DNA of 36,527 nt from Lacticaseibacillus hegangensis (GCF_003946465.1 NZ_RHOL01000026.1:1-36527), one strand, 5' to 3'. Counted from the stretch's first letter, positions 18,755 through 28,693 are shown. Translations and numbers: made by a program. Notes: generated by a model from the sequence alone, not told the origin.

Positions 18755-19363
18755 GTGAGGAAGACGAGTGAGACGACCTCAAGACGGTTAATCAACCTCA
18801 CGGCATTGTGCTCGCTGGTCGGCATCATCTGGGTCACCGTGTACTGGTACCACATTGGCGTCTTCCATGACCTCGCGAGCCTTCATACCTACATTAATTC
18901 CGCGGGTTTGGTCGGGCCGCTGATTTTTATCCTGATTCAAGTGGTCCAAGTGGTCATCCCCATCATCCCAGGGGGTGTCAGCACCGCAGCCGGCGTGATT
19001 CTCTTCGGTCCGTGGCAAGGCTTTGCCTACAACTACATCGGCATCGTGATCGGCTCGTTCATCAACTTTTTCCTGGCGCGCAACTACGGGAAGCCCTTCA
19101 TCTTGCACATTGTGTCGGAAAAAGTCTTTGACAAGTACATGGCCTACGCGAAAAACCAACAGAAGTTCGACGCCTTTTTCGCCATCGCCATCGTCGCGCC
19201 GGTGGCCCCGGATGATGTGCTTTGTTTAGTCGCCGGACTGACCCACATGAAGTTCAAGTTTTTCGCCTGGGTCATTATCCTAGGCAAGCCCATCACCATT
19301 GCCGTTTACAGCATGAGCCTGATCTTTGGGGCGCATTGGCTGCTCCACCTGTTTCACGGTTAA
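18755..19363 (+). CDS. DedA/TVP38 (VTT-domain) membrane protein
   Basis: The 202-residue product is an integral membrane protein with about five hydrophobic segments. It carries the SNARE-associated/VTT core: IPIIPGGVSTAAGVILFGPWQGF, then GIVIGSFINFFLARNYGKPF and VAPVAPDDVLCLVAGLT. Members of this superfamily are tied to lipid scrambling and envelope homeostasis; the substrate here is unknown. The GTG at 18755 has AAGGGG four bases upstream. It is the first usable start in frame, though the ribosome site AAGGGGAGG partly overlaps it, so the start is uncertain. It is monocistronic and convergent with the csc-type cluster. Confidence 0.87.
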   Translation: MRKTSETTSRRLINLTALCSLVGIIWVTVYWYHIGVFHDLASLHTYINSAGLVGPLIFILIQVVQVVIPIIPGGVSTAAGVILFGPWQGFAYNYIGIVIGSFINFFLARNYGKPFILHIVSEKVFDKYMAYAKNQQKFDAFFAIAIVAPVAPDDVLCLVAGLTHMKFKFFAWVIILGKPITIAVYSMSLIFGAHWLLHLFHG

Positions 19364-19367
19364 TGAC

Positions 19368-19404
19368 AAAACACGACCCACCAAACCTGGTGAGTCGTGT
19401 TTTT
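19368..19404. terminator. Bidirectional terminator between dedA-like gene and csc cluster
   Basis: AAAACACGAC pairs with GTCGTGTTTT, with further CACC/GGTG pairing inside. A T-run follows on the plus strand and an A-run precedes it, so it can serve both converging genes. Confidence 0.85.
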
Positions 19405-19443
19405 GCGTTCATGGGGCGCCTTCTGGCAGGCAGCGCCCTATCG

Positions 19444-19752
19444 CTAAACCTCAGTGCCGCCTCTTTTTCGGGCGCGGCCAACAACCACCAATACAATCAG
19501 CCCCAGGATAGCCACACTGACATTCGCCGAGTTGCCGGTCGCAGGTAGTGCAGCGTTTGATCCGGTTGGCACGAGCCCGGGGTGGGGCGGGCTTTCTGTT
19601 GGTGCTGGCGGCACCGGCTCGGTGACCTGGTCAGCCGTCAGTGTGAACGATGCCAGACTTTTCGACACATCAACTGCTTGAACCGCTTGTGGATTGGCGC
19701 CTAAGCCAAAAACGGCAATCGCAAGCAACGCCATCCACAACCACTTTGCCAT
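19444..19752 (-). CDS. cscD: Small LPXTG-anchored surface protein (CscD type)
   Basis: The 102-residue precursor has a signal peptide (MAKWLWMALLAIAVFGLGANPQ...AVQA, about 1-27), a Pro-rich middle and a complete sortase signal. That signal is LPATG at 69-73, a hydrophobic stretch (VSVAILGLIVLVVVG) and a basic tail (RARKRGG). After sorting only about 45 residues would remain on the wall. GGGAGGTGAGAG precedes the ATG at 19752. The gene starts 4 bp after the DUF916 gene. Small LPXTG proteins are a standard member of csc clusters and may anchor the complex. No sortase gene is in the window. Confidence 0.88.
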   Translation of the reverse strand: MAKWLWMALLAIAVFGLGANPQAVQAVDVSKSLASFTLTADQVTEPVPPAPTESPPHPGLVPTGSNAALPATGNSANVSVAILGLIVLVVVGRARKRGGTEV

Positions 19753-19756
19753 TCTC

Positions 19757-20737
19757 TCACCTCCCGGCTGATTGGCGCCGACCGCGCCACCAGCCAATTA
19801 ACATACCCATCAGCAGCACTACCACCAACGCGATTGCCCACGGCCACCAAACGCCGCTGACCTTCTGGGTGGCTGGGGTCGCGGGCGTTGTGGGAGCGAT
19901 TGGCGCTTTGAGCGTGAATGATTTTGTGAACTGCCACTTGTAGCTTCCCGCCGCCGCGTTGATCACAAGCTGATACTTGCCCGCCGCCAACCCTTTTGGC
20001 GGGGCCAGCTGATAATTGAAGGCGGAGTTAGGCGCCATGGCGTAATTGCTATTTTTCTGCTGGTACACGGCCTTGGTCTTGCCAGCTGGGAGCACCTGTG
20101 CCCGCATACTCAGCTTACCGAACAGGCGAGGCGCCGCGTTTTGGATGGTGGCCTGCACACGATCGGCTTTCGCCTTCACACTCAGCAGGTGCAACGCTGG
20201 TGGCACCAACGTTTCACTTGTTTGCAGCTGAACTGCGACCACCATTGCAAACTGATTTGTAACCGCAAATCCGCTGCTCGAGGCCTTAGCTGGTTCGGTC
20301 AAGTCTTTCACGTACACCGCACCGAGCACCTGGCCGGCAAATCCTCCAGCCGGCGGGGTGATTTGAAATGTCACCTTTCGCCCCTGATGTGCTGCCAGAT
20401 CGATCGTGATGGGCTTGGAGCCAATCGCGGTCAGTTGAACTTTAGCTGAAGCATCCTTGCGCCGGCTCGGTTCGTAGCCCACCTGACCGTTATCCTGAGT
20501 GAAAGCATTGGTGAGCGAAAGTCTTAGTGTTTTGGTTTGATCAGATTGATTGTCGACCTCCACCGTCAACTCTTGTTTTTGTCCCGGTGTGACTAGCAAG
20601 TTAAACCAACCGGTATCTCCGCCAAGTTGATTGGCGGGCAGCTCGGGCGTCACTGTGAAGCCGGCCCCTTCCGCCAATACCCTATGACCTGGCGTGAGTA
20701 GCCCAACCAAAAGTAGCAACCACCACCATCGCCGCAT
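19757..20737 (-). CDS. cscA: DUF916/DUF3324 WxL-interacting membrane protein (CscA type)
   Basis: The 326-residue precursor has a signal peptide (MRRWWWLLLLVGLLTPGHRVLA), a DUF916 domain (about 25-145, including GWFNLLVTPGQKQELTVEV) and a DUF3324 domain (about 150-280). One C-terminal membrane helix follows (WWPWAIALVVVLLMGMLIGWW), with a basic RGRRQS tail inside. In characterised family members DUF916 binds peptidoglycan and the protein interacts with WxL proteins on the surface. AGGGAGGG precedes the ATG at 20737. A terminator lies between it and the upstream WxL gene. Confidence 0.92.
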   Translation of the reverse strand: MRRWWWLLLLVGLLTPGHRVLAEGAGFTVTPELPANQLGGDTGWFNLLVTPGQKQELTVEVDNQSDQTKTLRLSLTNAFTQDNGQVGYEPSRRKDASAKVQLTAIGSKPITIDLAAHQGRKVTFQITPPAGGFAGQVLGAVYVKDLTEPAKASSSGFAVTNQFAMVVAVQLQTSETLVPPALHLLSVKAKADRVQATIQNAAPRLFGKLSMRAQVLPAGKTKAVYQQKNSNYAMAPNSAFNYQLAPPKGLAAGKYQLVINAAAGSYKWQFTKSFTLKAPIAPTTPATPATQKVSGVWWPWAIALVVVLLMGMLIGWWRGRRQSAGR

Positions 20738-20755
20738 CGCGATCCCTCCCTACCG

Positions 20756-20791
20756 AAAAACTGGGGTCTACCCAACAGGCTACCCCAGTTT
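20756..20791 (-). terminator. Internal terminator inside the csc cluster
   Basis: On the minus strand AACTGGGGT/ACCCCAGTT with an 18-nt loop runs into TTTTT. It lies between the small WxL gene and the DUF916 gene and would lower expression of the downstream two genes. Confidence 0.75.
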
Positions 20792-20839
20792 GCCAAGCGT
20801 TAGTAACCATCGGCTGTTGAATCAGTCAATGGTTTGTGG

Positions 20840-21565
20840 TCAATCAATGGCCGACGCAGCAGTGTCCGATTTAGTATTATCGGTCTCCATCGGGGTAGTT
20901 CCCGATGGACTTGCCGCTAAGGTCCAAACAATGCTTGCACGATAATCGCCAGCACTGGCGTTGGCAGTTTTTGGCAATTCAAGCTTCGCAGTCGCAACTG
21001 TTCCAGTCGTGGCCCCACTGCCCTGACCCTTCTCAGGCGCTAATACCGTCGCCGCGGCTTGCGCAATATTGCCAGTGCCAAGGCTGCCGGAGTAATTTGA
21101 CCCAGAGGCACTGCCCGATAGTGCCAGGCTGGACGCGGTTAGCGTTGTCGGGCCTGCAAACGCTCCTAATTTTGCAGTCAGAGTCCATCCAGCGTTAGTG
21201 CCTCGGTAGTCGAGCACTTCAAGCGTGTTCGCGTCGTTTCCGTCATACCCTTCTTTCCCTGGCTCGACATTGCCGTTGGCCAAGCCCAGTGCCAGCGGAC
21301 CATCGATTAACTGCTTGACCGCTGCGTTACCAAAATTGAAATTTGGCACCGCCTTGAGAGAAAGGTTCCCGGGCTTAATGCTGAACAGCGCGACGCTATT
21401 TGCCTCAGCGGTATCCGCATCGTCTTTCAGCACAAAAGCTGCATCCGTCGAGGTGTTGAGGTTATCCTTTGCCTCCCCTGGCCCGGCAGCCTTGATCGTC
21501 AGCGGCGCGCCGCTTGCCAATAATGCAGCAGCAACGGTGCTAATAAGCCAAGTTGCTTTTTTCAT
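20840..21565 (-). CDS. cscB: WxL-domain surface protein (CscB type)
   Basis: The 241-residue precursor has a signal peptide (MKKATWLISTVAAALLASGAPLTIKA) and one WxL domain. The domain shows VPNFNFG, LEVLDYRGTNAGWTLTAKL (the first WxL-type motif) and YRASIVWTLAASP (the second, W214-T-L216). WxL domains bind peptidoglycan non-covalently. Most WxL proteins end right after the second motif; this one has about 25 further polar residues rich in Ser, Thr and Asp. AAGGGGGA precedes the ATG at 21565. It lies 27 bp after the large WxL gene. Confidence 0.93.
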   Translation of the reverse strand: MKKATWLISTVAAALLASGAPLTIKAAGPGEAKDNLNTSTDAAFVLKDDADTAEANSVALFSIKPGNLSLKAVPNFNFGNAAVKQLIDGPLALGLANGNVEPGKEGYDGNDANTLEVLDYRGTNAGWTLTAKLGAFAGPTTLTASSLALSGSASGSNYSGSLGTGNIAQAAATVLAPEKGQGSGATTGTVATAKLELPKTANASAGDYRASIVWTLAASPSGTTPMETDNTKSDTAASAID

Positions 21566-21592
21566 TCGAAATCCCCCTTGAACTATTTGCAA

Positions 21593-23266
21593 TCAGACAC
21601 GTGGGGTCGGCACGGCTGCCAACTCCCAATTGACCGTGGCGCTGTATTCGCCGGCGAGCGGGTTGGAAATTGCCCCCAGCGCCAATACGGCTTGCACATC
21701 GTACACATACTCTCTATTTGCACCATCAGGCCGGCTGGCTAGCGTAACAAAGCTGGCTTGCCCGGCAACAATTGGTGCAGACACATTCACCACCTCCTTA
21801 TCGTCTGTCAAAAGCAGCCTTATTTCAGCTTGTGAGGTGAATGGTGCTTTAGAGCTTTGAAAGTGGCCAACCATGACCCTCAACTGCCATGGCGAATCAG
21901 GGTTCGTCCGGCCGTCAGCAACCACCAGCTCCCCACCGGCGGCAGTCAACCAAGAGGAACCTTCACCTGGTATCTGGGACAGTGCCGCGCGGCCGGCAAA
22001 CTGGCCAGCAATCAACTCCTGAACTGTCGGTGACTGAAACGCCCCACCAACTTCGTGCATAAAAATCAAATCAGGAACTTTCAACAGCATCAGCGCATCA
22101 GGGTAAAGCACCTGCAAAGTGGCATCCGCGGCAGCTTCAATCACCTCACCCGAAAGATTACGCAAGCTCGCTTGCCAATGCACTGTACCGCCTTCAGTAA
22201 CTTCGGAGAGGCGCAGTGCCTGCGCGTCGCCTGTCTGGTCTGCACCGTTGAACCGCCAGGCAAACCGCTGCACCATCAACCCTGCCGACAACGCAACGCT
22301 GAAATGAGCATCGCGGCGAAAATTCACAGCCAGATTTTTAAGCCTGGCCAAGTACAGTTCCAGCGGCGGCCCAATGTATGTCATGCTGGTTCCCCACATT
22401 GGATGTGCCGGAACAGTGAAGGTCGCGTAAACTTGGACAGCGCCCACTACCGCGGGTTCATTAGTTATCGTCAGACTATTACCGCTAAGGACGGCGCTGG
22501 GTGGAGAGGCCTGCCAAACATACTCAGGCTGAAGCGTCTGATCCAATCCCGCGATGTCGAGAGCGGTCGACTGCCCACCGAATAAGACTCGCCTTGGCGT
22601 CGAAAGTGGCGGCGCCCAGTCATCAGGAATGACTAGTACTGGAAACAACTGCGAATGAAAGGTGGCATGAGTCTCATTTGTGATGATGTCGATTTGGTAA
22701 CGAAACCAGGTCGGCATCGTCACTGTCTGGAAGGTCAGTAAATAGTCAATATAGTCATATTCTTCTCCAATCCAGACCGCCCCAAAATTACCAGTAATCC
22801 CAATGCTGGGATTATCGCCAAGCTTGCCACCTGTGACTTTGACCGGGCCATCCCCCACCTGCATTTTGGTATGAATCTCAGCCCCCTCACCGAAATAATC
22901 GAGTCCTTTGTGAAAAGAGGCTTTCATCGGTACCGTCCCGCCGTTGTGGACAATTGCATAGTAGTATTGATCTCCCACTGGCGCCCCATAGGCATCAATC
23001 GCCGGCTCATTTTCTAAGGTCAACGACGCGTCCTCTGGCACCAGCGCGTGAACACCAGTGTTGGCTACTGACACAATATAGCCATGCGTGTACCAGTTCG
23101 GCTGGGTGCGAAACTGCGAGCCTGATGCTGAAATAGTCGGCATATCAAAGCCCTCGGGGAGATTGGCTGGAACAGTCACGTCAGCGGCCGCCACCGGCTG
23201 GGGCAAAATCACCAGCCACATCAGGGCAACCCACACGAGCACGCCGCACCATCGCCAAGATTTCAT
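21593..23266 (-). CDS. cscC: Large WxL-domain surface protein (CscC type)
   Basis: The 557-residue precursor has a signal peptide (MKSWRWCGVLVWVALMWLVILP...AAA). A long N-terminal region of about 370 residues of unknown function follows, probably beta-rich and Ig-like. The C-terminal WxL domain has VPDLIFMHEVGG, LVVADGRTNPDSPWQLRVMVG and the terminal YSATVNWELAAVP (W547-E-L549). It ends eight residues later, as usual. AGGAGGTGAG precedes the ATG at 23266. By eye this gene is less GC-rich than its housekeeping neighbours, which suggests a separate history. It is the first gene of the cluster. Confidence 0.88.
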   Translation of the reverse strand: MKSWRWCGVLVWVALMWLVILPQPVAAADVTVPANLPEGFDMPTISASGSQFRTQPNWYTHGYIVSVANTGVHALVPEDASLTLENEPAIDAYGAPVGDQYYYAIVHNGGTVPMKASFHKGLDYFGEGAEIHTKMQVGDGPVKVTGGKLGDNPSIGITGNFGAVWIGEEYDYIDYLLTFQTVTMPTWFRYQIDIITNETHATFHSQLFPVLVIPDDWAPPLSTPRRVLFGGQSTALDIAGLDQTLQPEYVWQASPPSAVLSGNSLTITNEPAVVGAVQVYATFTVPAHPMWGTSMTYIGPPLELYLARLKNLAVNFRRDAHFSVALSAGLMVQRFAWRFNGADQTGDAQALRLSEVTEGGTVHWQASLRNLSGEVIEAAADATLQVLYPDALMLLKVPDLIFMHEVGGAFQSPTVQELIAGQFAGRAALSQIPGEGSSWLTAAGGELVVADGRTNPDSPWQLRVMVGHFQSSKAPFTSQAEIRLLLTDDKEVVNVSAPIVAGQASFVTLASRPDGANREYVYDVQAVLALGAISNPLAGEYSATVNWELAAVPTPRV

Positions 23267-23345
23267 GCGCTCACCTCCTGTCGATAAATAAATACGCGGT
23301 TGCAGGATTTTGCCCTGAGTCGCCTGATGTCTCACCACTATGGGG

Positions 23346-23378
23346 CAAAAAAATAAGCCGACCACCCAGTCGACTTAC
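23346..23378 (-). terminator. Terminator after maf
   Basis: On the minus strand AAGTCGAC/GTCGGCTT with a 6-nt loop is followed by A and a run of seven T. The 80 bp from here to the csc cluster start must contain that cluster's promoter, but I see no good match. Confidence 0.8.
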
Positions 23379-23379
23379 A

Positions 23380-23934
23380 TCATTGCTTTGCTGTTAACAG
23401 GCGCGCCAGCGTGCTGATTGGCAGGCCAACCACATTATAGTAATCGCCTTTGATTGCCTTAACCAGAAGTGCCCCTTGGCCCTGGATCCCGTATGCACCC
23501 GCCTTGTCCAGCGGCTCGCCAGTCGCGACATAATCGGCGATTTCAACAGATGTCAGCGGCCAGAAGGTCACCTCGGTGGTCACCACTACCTGCCTGGCAG
23601 TTTTGTCCGGCCAAGCCACGCACATCCCCGTGTGCACCTGGTGGGTCTGCCCCGACAGCTGCTCGAGCATGGCCGTCGCGGCCTCAGCCGTCTGTGGTTT
23701 GCCGAGCAGCTGCCCGTTGAACGCGACCATGGTATCGGCCGCAATCACCGTGGCCCCAGGGTGACGCTGCGCGACCGTGGCGCACTTGGTCATCGCCAGC
23801 CGCTGGACGTAGGCACGCGGCGCCAGAACGGGCAAGGCGCGCTCATCAATTTGCGCTGGTTCCACCGAAAATTCAGGCACCACCCGCCTCAACAGTTCCT
23901 GCCGCCGCGGCGAGCCGCTCGCTAGGATAATCAT
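23380..23934 (-). CDS. maf: Maf-type nucleoside triphosphate pyrophosphatase
   Basis: Maf proteins hydrolyse non-canonical or surplus nucleotides (dTTP/UTP-type in this subfamily) to monophosphates. The 184-residue product begins with the phosphate-binding [12 protein letters not shown] and has [17 protein letters not shown] and the conserved [25 protein letters not shown]. Its ATG overlaps the mutL stop by 4 nt, so it is translationally coupled to mutL. Confidence 0.94.
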   Translation of the reverse strand: MIILASGSPRRQELLRRVVPEFSVEPAQIDERALPVLAPRAYVQRLAMTKCATVAQRHPGATVIAADTMVAFNGQLLGKPQTAEAATAMLEQLSGQTHQVHTGMCVAWPDKTARQVVVTTEVTFWPLTSVEIADYVATGEPLDKAGAYGIQGQGALLVKAIKGDYYNVVGLPISTLARLLTAKQ

Positions 23935-25865
23935 TTTGCACCGCCGAAGCTTTGGTGGCTATCCTGAATGCGCTTGAACATTTTCTCCAGATCCGTGTTG
24001 GAAAAATGAACCAGGGTCGGACGGCCGTGCGGGCAGTTGAAGGGATTTTCGCACTGCGCCAGATTTTTCAGCAGCGCCTCGGCTTGCGGCCGATCAATAT
24101 GATGGTTGGCCTTGATGGCCTGCTTACAGCTCATCATGATCGCCGTTTTCTCGCGGAAAGAAGCCACCGTCACGTGCCCTTCGTCCAGCACCCAGTCGAT
24201 AATCGCGCGAATAGTTTGCTCCTCCTCACCCTTCTTGAACCAGGTCGGGTGCTGGTGCACAACAAACGTGTTCTGGCCAAAATCGTCCAGGTAAATCCCG
24301 ACGCCTTCCAGCACGTCACGTTTTCCGCGGATCGCCACGGCGTCGCTGGCCGGGTAGTCCAGCGTGATCGGCACCAGCAGGGCCTGCTCATCCGTGCTGA
24401 CCTCGCCGATTTCTCGGCGCAGACGCTCGTAGTTCACGCGTTCCTGCGCCGCGTGCTGGTCGAGCATGTACAGTCCGTCCGGTGCCTCGGCTAGCAAGTA
24501 TGTGCCGTGCACTTGGGCCAGGTACCGCAGTTCGCTTGGAAAGCGCTCCTTGGGCCGCGGCTCTGCGACCAGGGTTGGCCGCGCCGTTGCTTCAGGCGTG
24601 ACCGGGCGTTGGTATTTTTTATCCCATGCCGCCAGACGATCGGGCTCGTCGAAAATCGGTTGGTCGTCCAAATCGGAAATGGCCAGTCCGGTATCGGCAG
24701 GCGCAGCGTCTGCGGCATCGCCGCCATCAACCTGCAGCGGCACGGCAGGCGCTTGCTGCTCACCGACCATGCTTGGCGAAGGCGGCATCGTCCGTGATGC
24801 CTGGTTCAACGCGATGGTCAGCTGGTCCATATCCACCGGGTTGTGCTGGCGCAAATTGTGCAGCGCATCTGGAATGAGGTTTTCTCGGCCCAGCCGTTCG
24901 CGAATCGTGGCGGTCAGCAGAGCCCCCAACTGATCTTCCTTGCTCAGGCGCACCTCCTGCTTGGTCGGGTGAACGTTCACGTCTACCAGCAGCGGATCCA
25001 TCTCCACGGCAATCACTGCCAAGGGGTAGCGGCCAACCATCAACTTGGAGCCGTAACCGGCGATGAAAGCCTTCATCAGCTGGTAATTTTTGATGTAGCG
25101 CCCGTTGATCATGAGGCTAATGTAGTTGCGCGACGAGCGCGTGGTGTCCGGCAAGCTGGTGTAGCCGTGAATGCGAAAATCATTGTCCTCGCCCTGAAAA
25201 TCCAGCATACTTTTAGCCGTCGCAACGGAGTAAATCCCTGCGATGGTCTGCTGCAGATCATTGGTGCCGGCCGTTTTGATCACAACGCGGTCCTTATTTT
25301 TCAGCGAAAAAGCAATCTCGGGGTGCCCGAGCGCCAGCCGGTCGATGATGTCCAGAATATGGTTGAGCTCAGTGTTTTGCGACTGCACGTACTTCAGCCG
25401 CGCCGGCGTGTTGTAAAACAGGTCGTTAACGGTGATTTGAGTGCCTTTACGCAGGCCCTCTGAGTGCTGGTCCAGCATCTTGCCGCCCTTGATGTGCGCG
25501 ATGGTACCCAGGCCCGGTTCAGTCGCGGTCGCCAAGGTCACGTCGGCGACGGCCGCAATCGAGGCCAAGGCCTCACCGCGAAACCCTAGGCTGTGTACGT
25601 TAAACAGATCACGCGTGGTCGCAATTTTGGATGTTGCGTGGCGTAAAAAAGCAGTCGGCACATCATCGGGCTCGATGCCGCTGCCGTTGTCAACGACCTT
25701 GATGGTTTTCAGGCCGGCTTCTTCGACCGTCACGTCGACTTGGGTCGCGCCAGCGTCGATCGCGTTTTCGACCAGCTCCTTAACGACAGAGGCCGGGCGC
25801 TCGATCACTTCCCCAGCGGAGATCTGATTGCTCAGCGTCGTTGAGAGTTGATGAATTTTAGGCAT
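23931..25865 (-). CDS. mutL: DNA mismatch repair protein MutL (endonuclease type)
   Basis: MutL couples mismatch recognition by MutS to strand removal. The 644-residue product has the GHKL ATPase motifs [17 protein letters not shown] and GFRGEAL. A variable Pro-rich linker follows (about 350-440). The C-terminal nicking domain has the metal motif [12 protein letters not shown] (from D469), [11 protein letters not shown] and CPHGRP (from C611). The intact endonuclease motif is that of bacteria without MutH-directed repair. The ATG at 25865 lies 4 bp after the mutS stop with only a weak ribosome site, suggesting coupling. Confidence 0.97.
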   Translation of the reverse strand: MPKIHQLSTTLSNQISAGEVIERPASVVKELVENAIDAGATQVDVTVEEAGLKTIKVVDNGSGIEPDDVPTAFLRHATSKIATTRDLFNVHSLGFRGEALASIAAVADVTLATATEPGLGTIAHIKGGKMLDQHSEGLRKGTQITVNDLFYNTPARLKYVQSQNTELNHILDIIDRLALGHPEIAFSLKNKDRVVIKTAGTNDLQQTIAGIYSVATAKSMLDFQGEDNDFRIHGYTSLPDTTRSSRNYISLMINGRYIKNYQLMKAFIAGYGSKLMVGRYPLAVIAVEMDPLLVDVNVHPTKQEVRLSKEDQLGALLTATIRERLGRENLIPDALHNLRQHNPVDMDQLTIALNQASRTMPPSPSMVGEQQAPAVPLQVDGGDAADAAPADTGLAISDLDDQPIFDEPDRLAAWDKKYQRPVTPEATARPTLVAEPRPKERFPSELRYLAQVHGTYLLAEAPDGLYMLDQHAAQERVNYERLRREIGEVSTDEQALLVPITLDYPASDAVAIRGKRDVLEGVGIYLDDFGQNTFVVHQHPTWFKKGEEEQTIRAIIDWVLDEGHVTVASFREKTAIMMSCKQAIKANHHIDRPQAEALLKNLAQCENPFNCPHGRPTLVHFSNTDLEKMFKRIQDSHQSFGGAK

Positions 25866-25869
25866 ACAA

Positions 25870-28443
25870 TCACTTCTTCTTTAATTGCTTTTGCAGGTCG
25901 TACAACAGGTTCATCGCGTCCATCGGGGTGGCCGCCATTAGGTCAAACTTCTCAAGCTTTTTGATCACCGGATTGGCTTTCGGCTTCACCGGCTCGGTTG
26001 GAAACAGGCTCAGCTGTGCTTCTTGCGCCGCGGCCTTGGCATCCGGCTGGGCCGCGTGATCCGGCGCCGTGTCTTCCAGGTGGGTCAAGATCTTGTCCGC
26101 CCGGTCGAGCAGGGAACTCGGCAGGCCGGCCAGCTTGGCGACGTGGATCCCGTAGGACTTATCGGCCGGGCCCGGCATCATTTTGTGCAGAAAGACCAGG
26201 TTGCCGTTTTCCTCGACGGCCCCGACGTGGACGTTCTCGAGCTTGTCCAAGCTGTCTGCCAGCGCCGTCAGCTCATGGTAATGCGTCGAAAACAGCGTCT
26301 TGGCGTGCACGTGGTCGTGCAGGTACTCGATAATGGCCTGCGCCAGCGCCATGCCATCGTAAGTCGCGGTCCCTCGGCCGATTTCGTCAAACAGAATCAG
26401 GCTGGAAGCCGTGGCGTGGCTCAGCGCCGCGTTGGCCTCAAGCATTTCGACCATGAAAGTACTTTGCCCATTGGCCAGGTCATCAGCGGCCCCGATGCGG
26501 GTGAAGATCTGATCAAAAATCGGCAGCGAGGCGTCAGCGGCCGGCACAAACGAACCGGCCTGGGCCATGATCACGGTCAGCGCCAGTTGCCGCATGTAGG
26601 TACTTTTCCCTGACATGTTTGGACCCGTGATCAGCAGGATGTCGGTTTTCGAATCCATGATCACATCGTTGGGGATGTACTTGGCCTCGCCGAGCACCTG
26701 CTCGACGACTGGGTGCCGGCCGCCGTGGATCGTCAGGTCGTGGCTGCCCGCGTGCATGGTTGGCCGCACGTAATGGTTATCCTCGGCGACCACCGCAAAG
26801 CTTTGCAGCACGTCGAGGCCGGCGATTTGCGACGCCAGCTTCTGCAGGCGCCCGATCTCTTTTTTCACTTCGTCGCGAATCTTCTGAAACAGGTCGTATT
26901 CCAGGCCCGTCGCGCGCTCTTCGGCTTCGAGGATTGTGCTTTCCTTGGCCTTGAGTTCCGGGGTGGTAAAGCGTTCAGCGTTCGTCAGCGTCTGCTTGCG
27001 CTCGTAGCGGTCCTCAGGCACCTTATCAAGGTTGCTGTTGGTGACTTCGATGTAGTAGCCGAAAACCTTGTTGTAGCGAATGCGCAAGTTGTGAATGCCA
27101 GTTTTTTCGCGCTCTGAGGCTTCCAAGTCAGCGATCCACTGCTTCGAATTTGCCTGAGCGTCGCGGTACTCATCCAGCTGCTTGTCGTAGCCGCGCATGA
27201 TCACGCCGCCGTCGGTGATCGAAATCGGCGGTTCCGGTTCAATGGCCCGGCGAATCAAGCCCGCAACGTCATGAACCGGGTCCATCGCCTTGAGCAGCGG
27301 CGTGAAGCTGCCATCGTCCAGCTTGGCCAAAATCTCCTGAATCGCCGGCACCTGATCCAGCGAGGTTTGCAGCTGAATCAAGTCGCGGCCATTGACCGTG
27401 CCAAACGCAACGCGGCCTGCGAGACGCTCCAGGTCGTATACCTTGGTCAGGCGGTCTTGCAGCTCGGAGCGTTCAAAATAGTGATCCAGCAGCGTCTGCA
27501 CTTGGTTTTGCCGATCCGCGATCGCAGCGAGGTCAAGCAGCGGCCGATCCAGCCACTGCTTCATCAGCCGCCCGCCCATCGCGGTTTTGGTGCGATCAAG
27601 CACTGCCAGCAAGGTGTCACCTTTGCGCCCGGTGCGCGAGTTTTTGATGATGTCCAAGTTGGTGCGGGCATCCTGATCCATCTCCAGGTACTCGGCCGGC
27701 TCGTAAGCCACAGCCTTTTGAATGTGCGCCAGGCTGCGCTTCTGGGTGGTCAGCAGGTACTGCATCAGCATCGACACGACCTGCACCTGCAGCGCGTCGG
27801 TGAGGTCCTGACTGACGTAGCTGGCCTCGGCGGACACTACGGCATCGGCGCGGCTGAGCAGCCGTTCGCCTTGGCCGAGCAGCTTTTGGTCATCCGCGCT
27901 CAGCCCGTCCGGCACGACGATTTCGCGACTCCCGAGCGCCCCCAGCTCATTTTGGAGCGTGAAGCGATTGCTCAGCGTGGTGACTTTAAACTCACCGGTC
28001 GACAGGTCCGCGTAGGCCAGACCGTACTTACCCTCGGCCGGCACGACGGCGGCCAGGTAGTTGTTCGACTTGGCTTCGCCGATCTTGACATCCATCTTGG
28101 TGCCAGGCGTTACCAGTTGGATCACGGCTCGTTTGACCATGCCGACCGCTTTTTTGGGATCCTCCATCTGTTCACAAATGGCGACCTTGTAACCGTGGTC
28201 GACCAGAATGTCGATGTACGACTGCGCGGCGTGATGCGGCACCCCGCACATCGGAATCGGATTGTCCGCGTTCTTGCTGCGGGCGGTCAGCGTCAGCTCA
28301 AGCAGCTGCGAGCCCTTGATGGCGTCATCGTTGAACAGCTCGTAAAAGTCCCCGATGCGGTAAAACAGGAACGCATCCGGGTACTGATCTTTGATTTTTT
28401 GGTACTGCTGCATCATCGGGGTGACACTTGCTGCTTTGGCCAT
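25870..28443 (-). CDS. mutS: DNA mismatch recognition ATPase MutS
   Basis: MutS binds base mismatches and small loops and recruits MutL. The 857-residue product has the mismatch-wedge motif in [11 protein letters not shown] near 33, clamp and core domains, Walker A (GPNMSGKST, 607-615), Walker B ([16 protein letters not shown]) and STHYHEL. A C-terminal tail of about 60 residues follows, typical of Gram-positive MutS and probably for tetramerisation or clamp binding. AAAAGGAG precedes the ATG at 28443. It heads the mutS-mutL-maf operon. Confidence 0.97.
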   Translation of the reverse strand: MAKAASVTPMMQQYQKIKDQYPDAFLFYRIGDFYELFNDDAIKGSQLLELTLTARSKNADNPIPMCGVPHHAAQSYIDILVDHGYKVAICEQMEDPKKAVGMVKRAVIQLVTPGTKMDVKIGEAKSNNYLAAVVPAEGKYGLAYADLSTGEFKVTTLSNRFTLQNELGALGSREIVVPDGLSADDQKLLGQGERLLSRADAVVSAEASYVSQDLTDALQVQVVSMLMQYLLTTQKRSLAHIQKAVAYEPAEYLEMDQDARTNLDIIKNSRTGRKGDTLLAVLDRTKTAMGGRLMKQWLDRPLLDLAAIADRQNQVQTLLDHYFERSELQDRLTKVYDLERLAGRVAFGTVNGRDLIQLQTSLDQVPAIQEILAKLDDGSFTPLLKAMDPVHDVAGLIRRAIEPEPPISITDGGVIMRGYDKQLDEYRDAQANSKQWIADLEASEREKTGIHNLRIRYNKVFGYYIEVTNSNLDKVPEDRYERKQTLTNAERFTTPELKAKESTILEAEERATGLEYDLFQKIRDEVKKEIGRLQKLASQIAGLDVLQSFAVVAEDNHYVRPTMHAGSHDLTIHGGRHPVVEQVLGEAKYIPNDVIMDSKTDILLITGPNMSGKSTYMRQLALTVIMAQAGSFVPAADASLPIFDQIFTRIGAADDLANGQSTFMVEMLEANAALSHATASSLILFDEIGRGTATYDGMALAQAIIEYLHDHVHAKTLFSTHYHELTALADSLDKLENVHVGAVEENGNLVFLHKMMPGPADKSYGIHVAKLAGLPSSLLDRADKILTHLEDTAPDHAAQPDAKAAAQEAQLSLFPTEPVKPKANPVIKKLEKFDLMAATPMDAMNLLYDLQKQLKKK

Positions 28444-28476
28444 GACGGGACTCCTTTTAGTTGAAAACTAACTTAT

Positions 28477-28485
28477 ATTTTAACA
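28477..28485 (-). promoter_or_regulatory. Extended -10 promoter of mutS
   Basis: TGT followed by TAAAAT (28477-28482) on the minus strand lies about 34 bp before the ATG. No clear -35 is present. Confidence 0.5.
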
Positions 28486-28557
28486 TTTATTCACCGGTAC
28501 CGCCGCCGTGATAATTGAGTGCTGCCTGCGTTACTGGGGGCAACCCGCCAAACCTGC

Positions 28558-28693
28558 GCACCTTGTCTAACTGGGCTCGACCTGGCAGCGGCCGAGTGGT
28601 TAGCTACGGTAGCGGCTTCACCTGCTCCGCAGGCAAAACCGCTGCCTAGACTAATCATCGGCCTAAGTTCGCCAGGTCGAGCACCTTGTCTAA
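28558..28693. repeat. 108-bp palindromic element flanked by 13-bp direct repeats
   Basis: The exact 13-mer GCACCTTGTCTAA occurs at 28558-28570 and 28681-28693. Between them lies an imperfect palindrome (28575-28682) with terminal arms GCTCGACCTGGC/GCCAGGTCGAGC and apex CCTGC/GCAGG around 28627. Interior pairing includes GGCCGA-like and AGCGG-like blocks. No open frame is convincing on either strand. The layout resembles a miniature inverted-repeat element with duplicated target, but 13 bp is long for a target duplication. It fills the gap between the mutS promoter and the next terminator. Confidence 0.75.

Noticed and set aside
27271-28464. Plus-strand open frame opposite mutS (397 codons)
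   Set aside because: Antisense to the well-supported mutS N-terminal half, without a ribosome site or known motifs.
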